64,000 nt of DNA from Cronobacter condimenti 1330 (GTDB taxonomy: Bacteria > Pseudomonadota > Gammaproteobacteria > Enterobacterales > Enterobacteriaceae), in the NCBI RefSeq assembly GCF_001277255.1, contig NZ_CP012264.1, positions 3,472,001 to 3,536,000 of the forward strand, read 5' to 3'. The position numbers and the translations under genes are program-made. This document shows positions 48,245 through 56,043 of the stretch, piece by piece. Within the stretch, counting starts at the first letter, position 1, and every line of letters begins with the position of its first letter. The notes beneath the pieces were generated by a model, which made no database searches, was not told where the DNA came from, and saw only the letters and a program-made list of their open reading frames with translations.

Positions 48245-48331
48245 AGCAAAACAGCGTTTCGGTTTCTACATTGTGTTCATATTAAACTTAGCGAAACAGG
48301 TTTTCAATTCTAAATAAAACAATGTTTCATT
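48245..48331 (-). promoter_or_regulatory. Cluster of three KdgR boxes on the kduD side
   Basis: 48245-48263 (about 15/19), 48290-48308 (about 14/19) and 48313-48331, which matches AATRAAAYRNYRTTTYATT at all 19 positions. The last two are 23 bp apart centre to centre. The cluster lies 195-280 bp upstream of kduD, implying a long leader or an additional transcript. Confidence 0.75.
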
Positions 48332-48578
48332 TTTATAAGAGGTTCTTGCCAGAATTGATGATGCGATCACGCTTAGCACCTCACGCCTGCAAAACGCTTT
48401 GCCTTAAAATTATTTTTATCTTTTAAAATCATAAAGATAAAAAGACAAAAGACACATATCCTTACGATGGGTGTCAGCTACTCAGAAAGGATGAGATAAC
48501 CGCTTATTACCTGGTTAAATGTTCAAAAATGGGCGTTTTTAGAAAAGGTTGGGTAAAAATGCGCCCGCAGTCACACAC

Positions 48579-48597
48579 ATTGAAACACTGTTTTGAT
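48579..48597 (+). promoter_or_regulatory. KdgR box upstream of the second ogl
   Basis: ATTGAAACACTGTTTTGAT, about 16 of 19 positions, 67-85 bp before the ogl start. Confidence 0.7.
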
Positions 48598-48663
48598 AAT
48601 TTGTTACTCAGTTTTCGAAACCATTAATCAGCGAGCGCCAGTCGGCACGAAAAGGAGCACAGT

Positions 48664-49842
48664 ATGGCCAAAGGCATGCGGGTGAAACTTCAGTATGAGG
48701 TGAGCATTGACCCGGATACCGGGGCGGAGATCACCCGCTTAACCCCACCGGAAGTGACCTGTCACCGTAACTATTTCTACCAGAAATGCTTTTTTAACGA
48801 TGGCAGCCATCTGCTGTTCGCTGGCGAATTCGACGGGCACTGGAACTACTATCTGCTGAATCTCGCGCAGGCCGAAGCCGTACAGCTCACCGAAGGTGCG
48901 GGCGATAATACGTTTGGCGGGTTTCTTTCACCGGACGACAATTACCTCTATTACGTGAAAAACGATCGCGTACTCCGCGAAGTTAACCTTACGACGCTTG
49001 CCGAACGCGATGTTTATCGCGTGCCGGAAGACTGGGTCGGTTACGGCACCTGGGTTGCTAACAGCGACTGCACCAAACTGGTCGGTATTGAGATTGCTAA
49101 AAGCGACTATGTGCCGCTGAGCGACTGGAAAATCTTCCACGACTTTTTCCATAAAGGCCCCCACTGCCGTCTGTTACGCGTAGACTTGCAAACGGGCGCC
49201 AGTGAAACCATCCATGAAGAAAAAATCTGGCTGGGACACCCGATTTATCGTCCGTTCGACGACAATACCGTCGCCTTTTGCCATGAAGGCCCACACGATC
49301 TGGTCGATGCACGCATGTGGATGGTCAATGAAGACGGCAGCAACGTGCGCAAGGTAAAAGAGCACGCCGACGGAGAAAGCTGTACGCATGAATTCTGGGT
49401 ACCGGACGGCTCGGCGTTGATTTATGTTTCCTATCTTAAAGGCCAGCAGGGCCGCACCATTTATCGTTATCTGCCAGACAGCGGCGTCAATGAAGAAGTG
49501 ATGCCAATGCCTGCATGCTCGCACCTGATGAGTAATTTCGACGGTACGCTGCTGGTAGGCGACGGTTCCGGCACGCCGGTGGATGTAAAAGACACCAGCG
49601 GCTATACCATTGAAAACGACCCTTACCTGTATGTGTTTGATGTCGCTCAGAAAGCGTATTACCGCGTGGCGCGTCACGATACCTCCTGGGATACGTTTGC
49701 CGGTAGTCGTCAGGTCACGCATCCGCATCCGTCCTTTACCCCGGACGGCAATGCCATTCTTTTCAGTACTGATAAAGACGGCAAACCTGCGGTCTATATC
49801 GCGAAACTGCCCGAACAGCGTGAAATGCTAAAAGTGTCATAA
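48664..49842 (+). CDS. ogl: Oligogalacturonate lyase (PL22), paralogue 2 (canonical)
   Basis: 392 residues, ATG after AAAGGAGCACAGT. Numbering coincides with Yersinia Ogl: Arg217, catalytic base His242, metal ligands His287, Gln350, His353 and His355 are all in place. A seven-bladed propeller with repeated NYYLL, YLYYVK and ALIYVS strands. It is roughly two-thirds identical to the paralogue at 46037-47167 by eye. It has its own KdgR box, so the two copies may be expressed differently. Cytoplasmic; produces the unsaturated monomer used by KdgF. Confidence 0.92.
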   Translation: MAKGMRVKLQYEVSIDPDTGAEITRLTPPEVTCHRNYFYQKCFFNDGSHLLFAGEFDGHWNYYLLNLAQAEAVQLTEGAGDNTFGGFLSPDDNYLYYVKNDRVLREVNLTTLAERDVYRVPEDWVGYGTWVANSDCTKLVGIEIAKSDYVPLSDWKIFHDFFHKGPHCRLLRVDLQTGASETIHEEKIWLGHPIYRPFDDNTVAFCHEGPHDLVDARMWMVNEDGSNVRKVKEHADGESCTHEFWVPDGSALIYVSYLKGQQGRTIYRYLPDSGVNEEVMPMPACSHLMSNFDGTLLVGDGSGTPVDVKDTSGYTIENDPYLYVFDVAQKAYYRVARHDTSWDTFAGSRQVTHPHPSFTPDGNAILFSTDKDGKPAVYIAKLPEQREMLKVS

Positions 49843-49869
49843 TAAAAAAGTCCTGTTTCCGTAAACTTT

Positions 49870-49894
49870 GCCCTCTTCCTGGAGGGCTTTTTTG
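49870..49894 (+). terminator. Terminator after the second ogl
   Basis: GCCCTC / GAGGGC with a 6-nt loop (TTCCTG), then TTTTTTT. Confidence 0.85.
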
Positions 49895-49963
49895 TTTTAT
49901 ATTTTTCAGAAAATAAGCCTTAAGCAGAATGACCGCATCCGCTGGCAGGGGGAATCCTCACTA

Positions 49964-49997
49964 AAAATAAAAAAAACCGCCCCTGCATGGGCGGTTT
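49964..49997 (-). terminator. Terminator after kdgM
   Basis: AAACCGCCC (49974-49982) / GGGCGGTTT (49989-49997), followed on the minus strand by a T-rich tail. It works mainly for the minus strand. A second hairpin, GGCCTCCG / CGGAGGCC (50045-50066), lies between it and kdgM and lacks a T-run. Confidence 0.75.
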
Positions 49998-50085
49998 GCT
50001 TGTTCTCAGGAGCAAGCTATCAGGAAACACTAAAACAGGCTATTGGCCTCCGAAATAACGGAGGCCGAGCGAGGGTGAGGTTTTA

Positions 50086-50766
50086 TCAGAAGCTATATGC
50101 CACGCCAACACGTAAACGTGTCTGACGCTCATCGGTTTCTTTCACGCCGATATTGCCGACTTCAAAATACGGGGACCAGTTTTTATCAATTTTATACGCC
50201 ACTTTCGCGTTATATTCGTTAGAGTATTTCTTACCGTTATTACGGGTAAAGCCTTCTTCGCTCTGTGCGTAAACATAGTTCAGCTCAGTACGCCAGTCGC
50301 CGAGCGCAAACCCGACCCACGCATCGCCGCGGTTAACTTTATCATCAACGTCTTTGCCATCCGGCACGCGGGTGTATTCATAACGATAGCGCGCAGCGAC
50401 GTAGAAACCGTTCTCAAAGCTATACTGAACGTGAATGTTGGGCTTATAAATGGTTTTGCTATCAACACTTTCAATCGTAAACGCCGGGGTGATTGCAATG
50501 GCGTCGGTCGCTTTCCAGCGCCAGCTAATCTGATCTTCATGGCCGTTGCCAACCACTTCATTAAAAGGACGCGACTGATCGTCACCGCCAGTTTTCCATT
50601 TTGCTTCTACTGAAAAACCAAATCCATTATCAAAACGGTGTGACACGGCAACGCGATCGGCGTTCGTGCCGCTATCAATATATTCATGACGTAAATCAAC
50701 GGTGACGGCCTGTGCTGCGAATGATGACCCACAGAGGATTGCCAATGCCAGTGCTTTCTTAAACAT
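50086..50766 (-). CDS. kdgM: Oligogalacturonate-specific outer-membrane porin KdgM
   Basis: 226 residues. Signal peptide of 20 residues (AAQA-VTVDLRHEY). The mature protein is a small beta-barrel of alternating strands (about 12), ending in the outer-membrane C-terminal motif RLRVGVAYSF with a terminal Phe. It matches Dickeya KdgM (EVGNIGVKETDERQTRLRVG). It admits oligogalacturonides across the outer membrane. A KdgR box lies directly upstream of the start. Convergent with the second ogl. Confidence 0.93.
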   Translation of the reverse strand: MFKKALALAILCGSSFAAQAVTVDLRHEYIDSGTNADRVAVSHRFDNGFGFSVEAKWKTGGDDQSRPFNEVVGNGHEDQISWRWKATDAIAITPAFTIESVDSKTIYKPNIHVQYSFENGFYVAARYRYEYTRVPDGKDVDDKVNRGDAWVGFALGDWRTELNYVYAQSEEGFTRNNGKKYSNEYNAKVAYKIDKNWSPYFEVGNIGVKETDERQTRLRVGVAYSF

Positions 50767-51139
50767 AGAGTACCCTTAATAAAATGGCGTTTCGTTTTTA
50801 TGGAATTGCATTTTATTTTTTGGGTAATATTATTTTAGTGATCTTGATCGTATTACCTTGTTTCAAAAATAACGAAAACAAAGCGCGTGATTTAGTTCAA
50901 TAAAAAACCAGCAAAACACCTGAAAAAGATGTTTTGAATCACAGTTTATTTTTAATAAACTTTTAACAACCGTCACGATCCATGTATTGCATTGCGAATT
51001 AACTCAAATTAAATAAATAGTTAACCACGCAATCAATATGCTTAATATAATAACGGCCTGCGCATTATTAGCAGTATAAGGAAAGGCGTTGTGGAACCTG
51101 CCCGTCACGCCTTACAGGAAAGGAAAGAAATAAAAGACG
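50767..51139 (-). promoter_or_regulatory. kdgM control region
   Basis: 373 AT-rich bp between yqeF and kdgM. Contains the KdgR box next to kdgM and, at about 50837-50852, AGTGATCTTGATCGTA, a CRP-like sequence with imperfect halves. Nothing gene-like seen. Confidence 0.55.
50778..50796 (-). promoter_or_regulatory. KdgR box upstream of kdgM
   Basis: The minus strand reads AACGAAACGCCATTTTATT, 18 of 19 positions to the KdgR consensus, starting 12 bp before the ATG. Confidence 0.75.
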
Positions 51140-52321
51140 TTAATCGCGCTCGATTGCCAGCGCTACGCCCTGGCCACCGCCGATACAGAGGGTCGCCAGC
51201 CCTTTACGCGCCTGGCGCTTCACCATTTCATGCACCAGCGAAACCAAAATACGGCAGCCCGACGCGCCGATAGGATGGCCCAGCGCAATGGCGCCACCGT
51301 TAACGTTTACCTTACGCTCATCCCACTCCAGCAGTTTGCCGACCGAGAGCGTCTGCGCCGCGAATGCTTCGTTCGCTTCGATAAGATCCACATCATTAAG
51401 CTGCCAGCCCGCACGTTCCAGACAGCGCCGTGTAGCGTATACCGGCGCAATACCCATCAGTGCAGGATCAACACCCACGCTTGCGAAAGCACGAATGCGC
51501 GCCAGCACCGGTAACCCCATCTCCTGCGCCTTGCTCGCGCTCATCATCAGCACCGCCGCCGCGCCGTCATTGATGGACGAGGCGTTACCCGCCGTGACGC
51601 TCCCGAGCAAATCGAACGCTGGCGACAGCCGCGCTAACCCCTCTGCGCTGGTGTCCGCACGCGGCTGTTCATCGGTATCGACCAGCAGCGGCGCGCCCTG
51701 CGCCTGCTCAATAGCCACCGGTACAATCTCGTCACGAAACCGGCCGCTGTCTATCGCGAGCCGTGCCTTGTGTTGAGACGCCAGCGCATACGCATCCTGA
51801 TGTTCGCGGCTGATGTTATATTCGCGCGCCAGATTTTCCGCCGTCACACCCATATGGTAATCGTTGAACGCGTCCCATAAGCCGTCATGCACCAGGCTAT
51901 CAACAATGTGGCCGTCGTGCGACGGCGCGGCGGTGCGTCCCTCGGTCAGTACATGCGGGGCACGGCTCATATTCTCCTGGCCACCTGCGATAATGATATC
52001 CGCTTCGCCACACTGGATAGCCTGGGTCGCGAGATGCAGCGCCTTAAGCCCGGAGCCGCAGACGTCATTGATGGTAATGGCTGACACCGACCACGGCAGT
52101 CCACTGTTGAGCGCCGTCTGGCGCGCCGGGTTCTGACCGGCGCCCGCAGTCAGCACCTGTCCCAGGATAACCTCGTCGACATCCTCTGGGTTTAGCCCGG
52201 TACGGGCGAGCAGCGCCTCAATGACGACAGCGCCAAGCTCGACCGCTGAGCGACGCGCCAGTGCCCCCTGAAAACAGCCGATGGGCGTGCGTGCGGCACC
52301 CACAATTACCACGTCTTTCAT
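51140..52321 (-). CDS. yqeF: Acetyl-CoA acetyltransferase-type thiolase YqeF
   Basis: 393 residues, E. coli YqeF length, from ATG 52321 with GGAG upstream (extension to 52381 is not conserved). Thiolase motifs: Cys88 in NDVCGSGLKALHLA, NEAFAAQ, GGAIALGHPIGASG (His) and CIGGGQGVAL (second Cys). It should condense or cleave acetoacetyl-CoA. The physiological role in E. coli is unclear. Stands alone between kdgM and the IprA-like regulator. Confidence 0.95.
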   Translation of the reverse strand: MKDVVIVGAARTPIGCFQGALARRSAVELGAVVIEALLARTGLNPEDVDEVILGQVLTAGAGQNPARQTALNSGLPWSVSAITINDVCGSGLKALHLATQAIQCGEADIIIAGGQENMSRAPHVLTEGRTAAPSHDGHIVDSLVHDGLWDAFNDYHMGVTAENLAREYNISREHQDAYALASQHKARLAIDSGRFRDEIVPVAIEQAQGAPLLVDTDEQPRADTSAEGLARLSPAFDLLGSVTAGNASSINDGAAAVLMMSASKAQEMGLPVLARIRAFASVGVDPALMGIAPVYATRRCLERAGWQLNDVDLIEANEAFAAQTLSVGKLLEWDERKVNVNGGAIALGHPIGASGCRILVSLVHEMVKRQARKGLATLCIGGGQGVALAIERD

Positions 52322-52475
52322 TATTATCTCCGGGAAGTGAACCGGCACATAGTAGCTGCTTGTTATAAAATCATTTCGCAAATGTTTAAAAATTGGTGAG
52401 GGGTATCACAAGGAATCTGCGCCGCATGCCATCACACGCGGCTGCCAGAGGAACCGGAAGGGGTAATTAACGTTA

Positions 52476-53096
52476 TTAATAACGTTCGGGGAGTTTATTT
52501 ATCGTTTTTAAACGTCCGCGGGAAATATCGATATAGTCGCCCTTTCTTAAGTCACTAAAGACTTTAAGAATATAACTCTGTGAAAGATTCGTTTTACCTC
52601 GAATAAAATCGCAGGCGTTGATCTCATCACGCTCTTGTTCATCTTTCGCTGCCAGCTCAATTAAGCAGTTGCGGATAAGCGTATAGGATTGCCGGCCCAG
52701 GAAGTGATAACTCTTCCAGTAGAGCACGTCATAGTACCAGGAGACCACCTGCAGCAGTTCACGCCAGAGCTGTTGCGCCTCGATAATGGCTTCAAATTCG
52801 CTTCTGGGAACAATGCGCGCCTCGCACGCGGACTCGGCTTTAATAGTGAAGTGCTGGCTGAACTGATTATTGTAAGTAATGCCAAGCAGCTGTGGCCGGG
52901 TCGATTCAATCATCGTCAGGCTGTCCATAACGCGATGCATAGAGAGCGAACCGCGCTCTATCACGACAATATTCTCAGGCCGTGCAGGAATCGGCGCGCC
53001 GCTCGCAAAATGCCGCAGCTCGCCGCTATGTTGCAGCGCATTAATAAGATGGGTAATGGCCTCTTCAGGCCGTTCGGGGAGCGGATACGTTTCCAT
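52476..53096 (-). CDS. IprA-like (Crp/Fnr-type) winged-helix regulator
   Basis: 206 residues if started at ATG 53096 (METYPLPERPEEAI); an in-frame ATG at 53135 adds 13 residues, and neither has a clear ribosome-binding site. The N-terminal half looks like a degenerate cyclic-nucleotide-binding barrel. The C-terminal helix-turn-helix (about 150-206) ends GDYISISRG-like: RKGDYIDISRGRLKTINKLPERY, close to IprA/YaiV (RKGNYIEMNKGKLISINRLPSEY). IprA affects peroxide resistance in Salmonella and E. coli. Targets here unknown; standing alone, it is not obviously linked to yqeF or the pectin genes. Confidence 0.75.
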   Translation of the reverse strand: METYPLPERPEEAITHLINALQHSGELRHFASGAPIPARPENIVVIERGSLSMHRVMDSLTMIESTRPQLLGITYNNQFSQHFTIKAESACEARIVPRSEFEAIIEAQQLWRELLQVVSWYYDVLYWKSYHFLGRQSYTLIRNCLIELAAKDEQERDEINACDFIRGKTNLSQSYILKVFSDLRKGDYIDISRGRLKTINKLPERY

Positions 53097-53431
53097 GCTA
53101 ATAGCACACGCCAGAGTGAACGTTACTATCAGCATAGTAAAAACGCAGCCGTACGCCGCCTCATTTTTTGATTATGAGATGCCGCGTTAATAAAACGATG
53201 TAAGAAAGACCTTATACATGTGATACACCAGTTAAAGCGCAGCCACTCATGCAAAATCAGCGTTTACTTAAGATCTGTTTTACGGCAAGCAACAGGTCAC
53301 GCGTGATGCTATCCATCCACTTCATCACGCCTGATTTATGCGCAAGCCGTTTTTTAATGAGAGTGTTTATAAACGACAAATAACTCACGGCAGCCAACAT
53401 GTATAAAAGACGAATGCAGCAGGAAGGAGAT
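53097..53431. other. Gap between the IprA-like gene and tRNA-Gly
   Basis: 335 bp in which I see no gene, no clear terminator for the minus-strand tRNA and no repeat. It contains the promoter region of the IprA-like gene. Confidence 0.5.
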
Positions 53432-53505
53432 TGGAGCGGGCGAAGGGAATCGAACCCTCGTATAGAGCTTGGGAAGCTCTCGTTCTACCATTGAACTACG
53501 CCCGC
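53432..53505 (-). tRNA. glyU: tRNA-Gly (CCC)
   Basis: 74-nt tRNA on the minus strand with encoded CCA, acceptor stem GCGGGCG / CGCCCGC, T-arm GGTTCGATTCC and anticodon loop TTCCCAA, giving anticodon CCC for GGG codons. Sequence and neighbourhood match E. coli glyU. Confidence 0.97.
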
Positions 53506-53522
53506 GAGGAGGTGCGTTAAGC

Positions 53523-53550
53523 ATTATAGGCCTTAAGCCCGTGCTGACAA
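53523..53550 (-). promoter_or_regulatory. Promoter of tRNA-Gly
   Basis: On the minus strand TTGTCA and a perfect TATAAT with 16-bp spacing, about 18 bp from the 5' end of the tRNA. Confidence 0.8.
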
Positions 53551-53585
53551 GCCCCCGGCGCGTTAACTGACGGATTAATAAGCAA

Positions 53586-53608
53586 CCGCCCGCGGCATCA
53601 GCGGGCGG
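53586..53608 (-). terminator. Hairpin after actS
   Basis: Perfect 8-bp stem CCGCCCGC / GCGGGCGG with a 7-nt loop, just past the actS stop. The following T-run is weak, so termination efficiency is uncertain. Confidence 0.5.
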
Positions 53609-53615
53609 TAAGGCA

Positions 53616-54371
53616 TCAGCAGGAGGGTGATTTGCCCTGTGGCGGAAGATAGCGCAGCGGGTCAATAGCCGTCGCGCGATAGCGTAGCTGGAAGTGCAGA
53701 CGAACCGAATCCGCGCCGGTATTACCCATGGTCGCGATTTTCTGCCCCGCTTTCACCTGCTGACCGTTATTGACCAGCATCGTGTCGTTATGCGCGTAAG
53801 CGGTAATGTAATCCTCGCTATGTTTAATCATGATGAGATTGCCATAGCCGCGCAGTTGATTGCCGACATAGACCACCCTTCCCGCCGCCGAGGCGTAAAT
53901 TGGCTGGCCGCGGCTGCCGGCAATGTCGATGCCTTTATTCCCGCCATCCCTTTCGGTATAGCCCATCACGACTTTCCCGGAAGTCGGCCAGCGCCAGCAG
54001 CGTTGACCTGCTGGTGGCGGCGCAACTTTCGGCAGCGTTTTTGCCGGGGTGGAACGTGAGGCGGAAGCGGTGCGTGCAGAACCCTTGCCGGATGCCGATA
54101 CGCCTTTCACTTTCAGGCGCTGGCCAACCTCAATAGTGTAAGGCGGTGAGATGCCATTCAGACGAGCCAGCTCGCCTACGCTGCTGCCGGTCATGCGGGA
54201 AATGCGGTAAAGCGTGTCACCGCGCTTAACCGTATAGGTCGAGCCGCTGTAGCTTCCTTTGGTTGCATTAGAAACACCGGCTTTATTGCTGGAGCAGGCG
54301 GCGAGAAACAGGCAAACCAGAAGGCAAAGCGCTTTCTTTTTTAATAAGGCGGACGACCAATCCGTGCTCAA
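53616..54371 (-). CDS. actS: Amidase activator ActS (YgeR), LysM/M23 lipoprotein
   Basis: 251 residues, E. coli YgeR/ActS length. The start is TTG at 54371 with GGAG five bases upstream. Lipobox LAAC with Cys26; LysM domain (about 44-90, [17 protein letters not shown]); a Ser/Thr/Lys-rich linker; and a C-terminal LytM (M23) domain (about 130-245) in which zinc-ligand positions are replaced, as in activators without their own hydrolase activity. In E. coli ActS activates the septal amidases, chiefly AmiC, whose gene is at 1966-3219. Outer-membrane lipoprotein. Confidence 0.93.
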   Translation of the reverse strand: MSTDWSSALLKKKALCLLVCLFLAACSSNKAGVSNATKGSYSGSTYTVKRGDTLYRISRMTGSSVGELARLNGISPPYTIEVGQRLKVKGVSASGKGSARTASASRSTPAKTLPKVAPPPAGQRCWRWPTSGKVVMGYTERDGGNKGIDIAGSRGQPIYASAAGRVVYVGNQLRGYGNLIMIKHSEDYITAYAHNDTMLVNNGQQVKAGQKIATMGNTGADSVRLHFQLRYRATAIDPLRYLPPQGKSPSC

Positions 54372-54463
54372 AACAGCTCCTCATGACAGACGATGACTTT
54401 TTACGGCGCTTATCTTAACAGCTCCGTTTCGCTGACCCAAACCCGACGGGCCTGGCAGAAATG

Positions 54464-54499
54464 AAAAAGCCGCGCGCTCCCTGCGGAACGCGCGGCTTT
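54464..54499 (-). terminator. Terminator after lysS
   Basis: 11-bp stem AAAGCCGCGCG / CGCGCGGCTTT with a 12-nt loop; the minus strand continues TTTTT. Ends the prfB-lysS operon. Confidence 0.9.
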
Positions 54500-54516
54500 G
54501 CGACAAGCGTAACGGC

Positions 54517-56034
54517 TTACTTCACCGGACGCATCGCCGGGAAGAGGATCACGTCACGGATGGTGTGGCTGTTGGTAAACAGCATCACCATGCGGTCGAT
54601 ACCAATGCCAAGGCCTGCGGTCGGCGGCAGGCCATGCTCCAGCGCGGTCACGTAATCTTCGTCATAGAACATCGCTTCGTCGTCGCCCGCGTCTTTCGCG
54701 GCAACCTGATCCTGGAAGCGCTGCGCCTGATCTTCTGCGTCATTCAGCTCGCTAAAGCCGTTACCAATTTCGCGTCCGCCGATAAAGAACTCAAAGCGGT
54801 CAGTGATTTCCGGGTTAACGTCGTTACGGCGTGCCAGCGGAGAAACTTCTGCCGGATATTCGGTGATAAACGTCGGTTGGATCAGATGCGCTTCGGCCAC
54901 TTCTTCGAAGATCTCAGTCACCACGCGGCCCAGGCCCCAGCTCTTCTCGACTTTAATGCCGATAGACTGTGCAATGCCTTTCGCTTTCTCGAAATCATCC
55001 AGATCCGCAAGATCGGTTTCCGGACGGTATTTCTTGATGGCTTCGCGCATGGTCAGTTTTTCAAACGGTTTACCGAAATCAAACGTCTCGTCGCCGTAAG
55101 GCACCAGCGTTGTGCCGAGGACATCCTGCGCAAGCGTACGGAACAGGGATTCAGTGAGCTCGATAAGATCTTTGTAATCTGCATAGGCCATATAGAGTTC
55201 CATCATAGTGAACTCAGGGTTATGGCGAACGGAGATGCCTTCGTTACGGAAGTTACGGTTGATCTCAAACACACGTTCGAAACCGCCCACCACCAGACGC
55301 TTGAGATATAGCTCCGGCGCGATACGCAGATACATGTCGAGATCCAGCGCGTTGTGATGCGTTACGAATGGACGCGCGGAAGCACCGCCCGGGATCACTT
55401 GCATCATCGGGGTTTCGACTTCCATGAAACCGCGACCGACCATGAACTGGCGGATACCGGCCAGGATCTGCGAGCGCGCCTTGAACGTTTTACGAGATTC
55501 ATCGTTGGCGATGAGATCGAGGTAACGCTGACGGTAGCGTGCTTCCTGATCCTGCAGGCCGTGGAATTTATCCGGCAGTGGGCGCAGCGCTTTCGTCAGC
55601 AGACGCAGCTCGGTGCAGTGAATGGACAACTCGCCGGTTTTGGTTTTGAAAAGTTTACCGCGCGCGCCCAGGATATCGCCGAGATCCCATTTTTTGAACT
55701 GCTCGTTGTAGACGCCTTCCGGCAGATCGTCACGCGCGACATAAAGCTGAATGCGCCCGCCCACGTCCTGCAGCGTGACGAAAGACGCTTTACCCATAAT
55801 ACGGCGGGTCATCATGCGGCCTGCAACGCAGACCTCGATGTTCAGCGCTTCCAGCTCTTCATTTTCCTTACCATCGAAATCAGCGTGCAGTTGGTCTGAG
55901 GTATGGTCGCGGCGGAAATCGTTCGGAAACGCGACGCCGTGTTCGCGAAGCGCAGCCAACTTCTCGCGGCGCGTTTTCAGTTCGTTATTAAGATCGACCG
56001 CCGCTTCTGCGCCTTGTGCTTGTTGTTCAGACAT
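54517..56034 (-). CDS. lysS: Lysyl-tRNA synthetase LysS (class II)
   Basis: 505 residues, E. coli length. An N-terminal OB-fold anticodon-binding domain (about 60-150) is followed by the class II core: motif 2 in [23 protein letters not shown] and motif 3 in [15 protein letters not shown]. Charges tRNA-Lys. Starts 9 bp after the prfB stop, the conserved prfB-lysS operon. Confidence 0.98.
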   Translation of the reverse strand: MSEQQAQGAEAAVDLNNELKTRREKLAALREHGVAFPNDFRRDHTSDQLHADFDGKENEELEALNIEVCVAGRMMTRRIMGKASFVTLQDVGGRIQLYVARDDLPEGVYNEQFKKWDLGDILGARGKLFKTKTGELSIHCTELRLLTKALRPLPDKFHGLQDQEARYRQRYLDLIANDESRKTFKARSQILAGIRQFMVGRGFMEVETPMMQVIPGGASARPFVTHHNALDLDMYLRIAPELYLKRLVVGGFERVFEINRNFRNEGISVRHNPEFTMMELYMAYADYKDLIELTESLFRTLAQDVLGTTLVPYGDETFDFGKPFEKLTMREAIKKYRPETDLADLDDFEKAKGIAQSIGIKVEKSWGLGRVVTEIFEEVAEAHLIQPTFITEYPAEVSPLARRNDVNPEITDRFEFFIGGREIGNGFSELNDAEDQAQRFQDQVAAKDAGDDEAMFYDEDYVTALEHGLPPTAGLGIGIDRMVMLFTNSHTIRDVILFPAMRPVK

Positions 56035-56043
56035 GTTGGTTCC

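Larger units (their letters stand above)
48051..48663. promoter_or_regulatory. kduD-ogl divergent control region
   Basis: 613 bp of AT-rich sequence without a supported gene. It contains four KdgR-like boxes (48245-48263, 48290-48308, 48313-48331, 48579-48597) and a GACAC/GTGTC inverted repeat at about 48450-48475. Confidence 0.75.

Noticed and set aside
53616..53640. Possible attachment site or integrated element at tRNA-Gly
   Set aside because: No integrase gene and no direct repeat of the tRNA 3' end was found nearby; the neighbouring genes follow the E. coli order.
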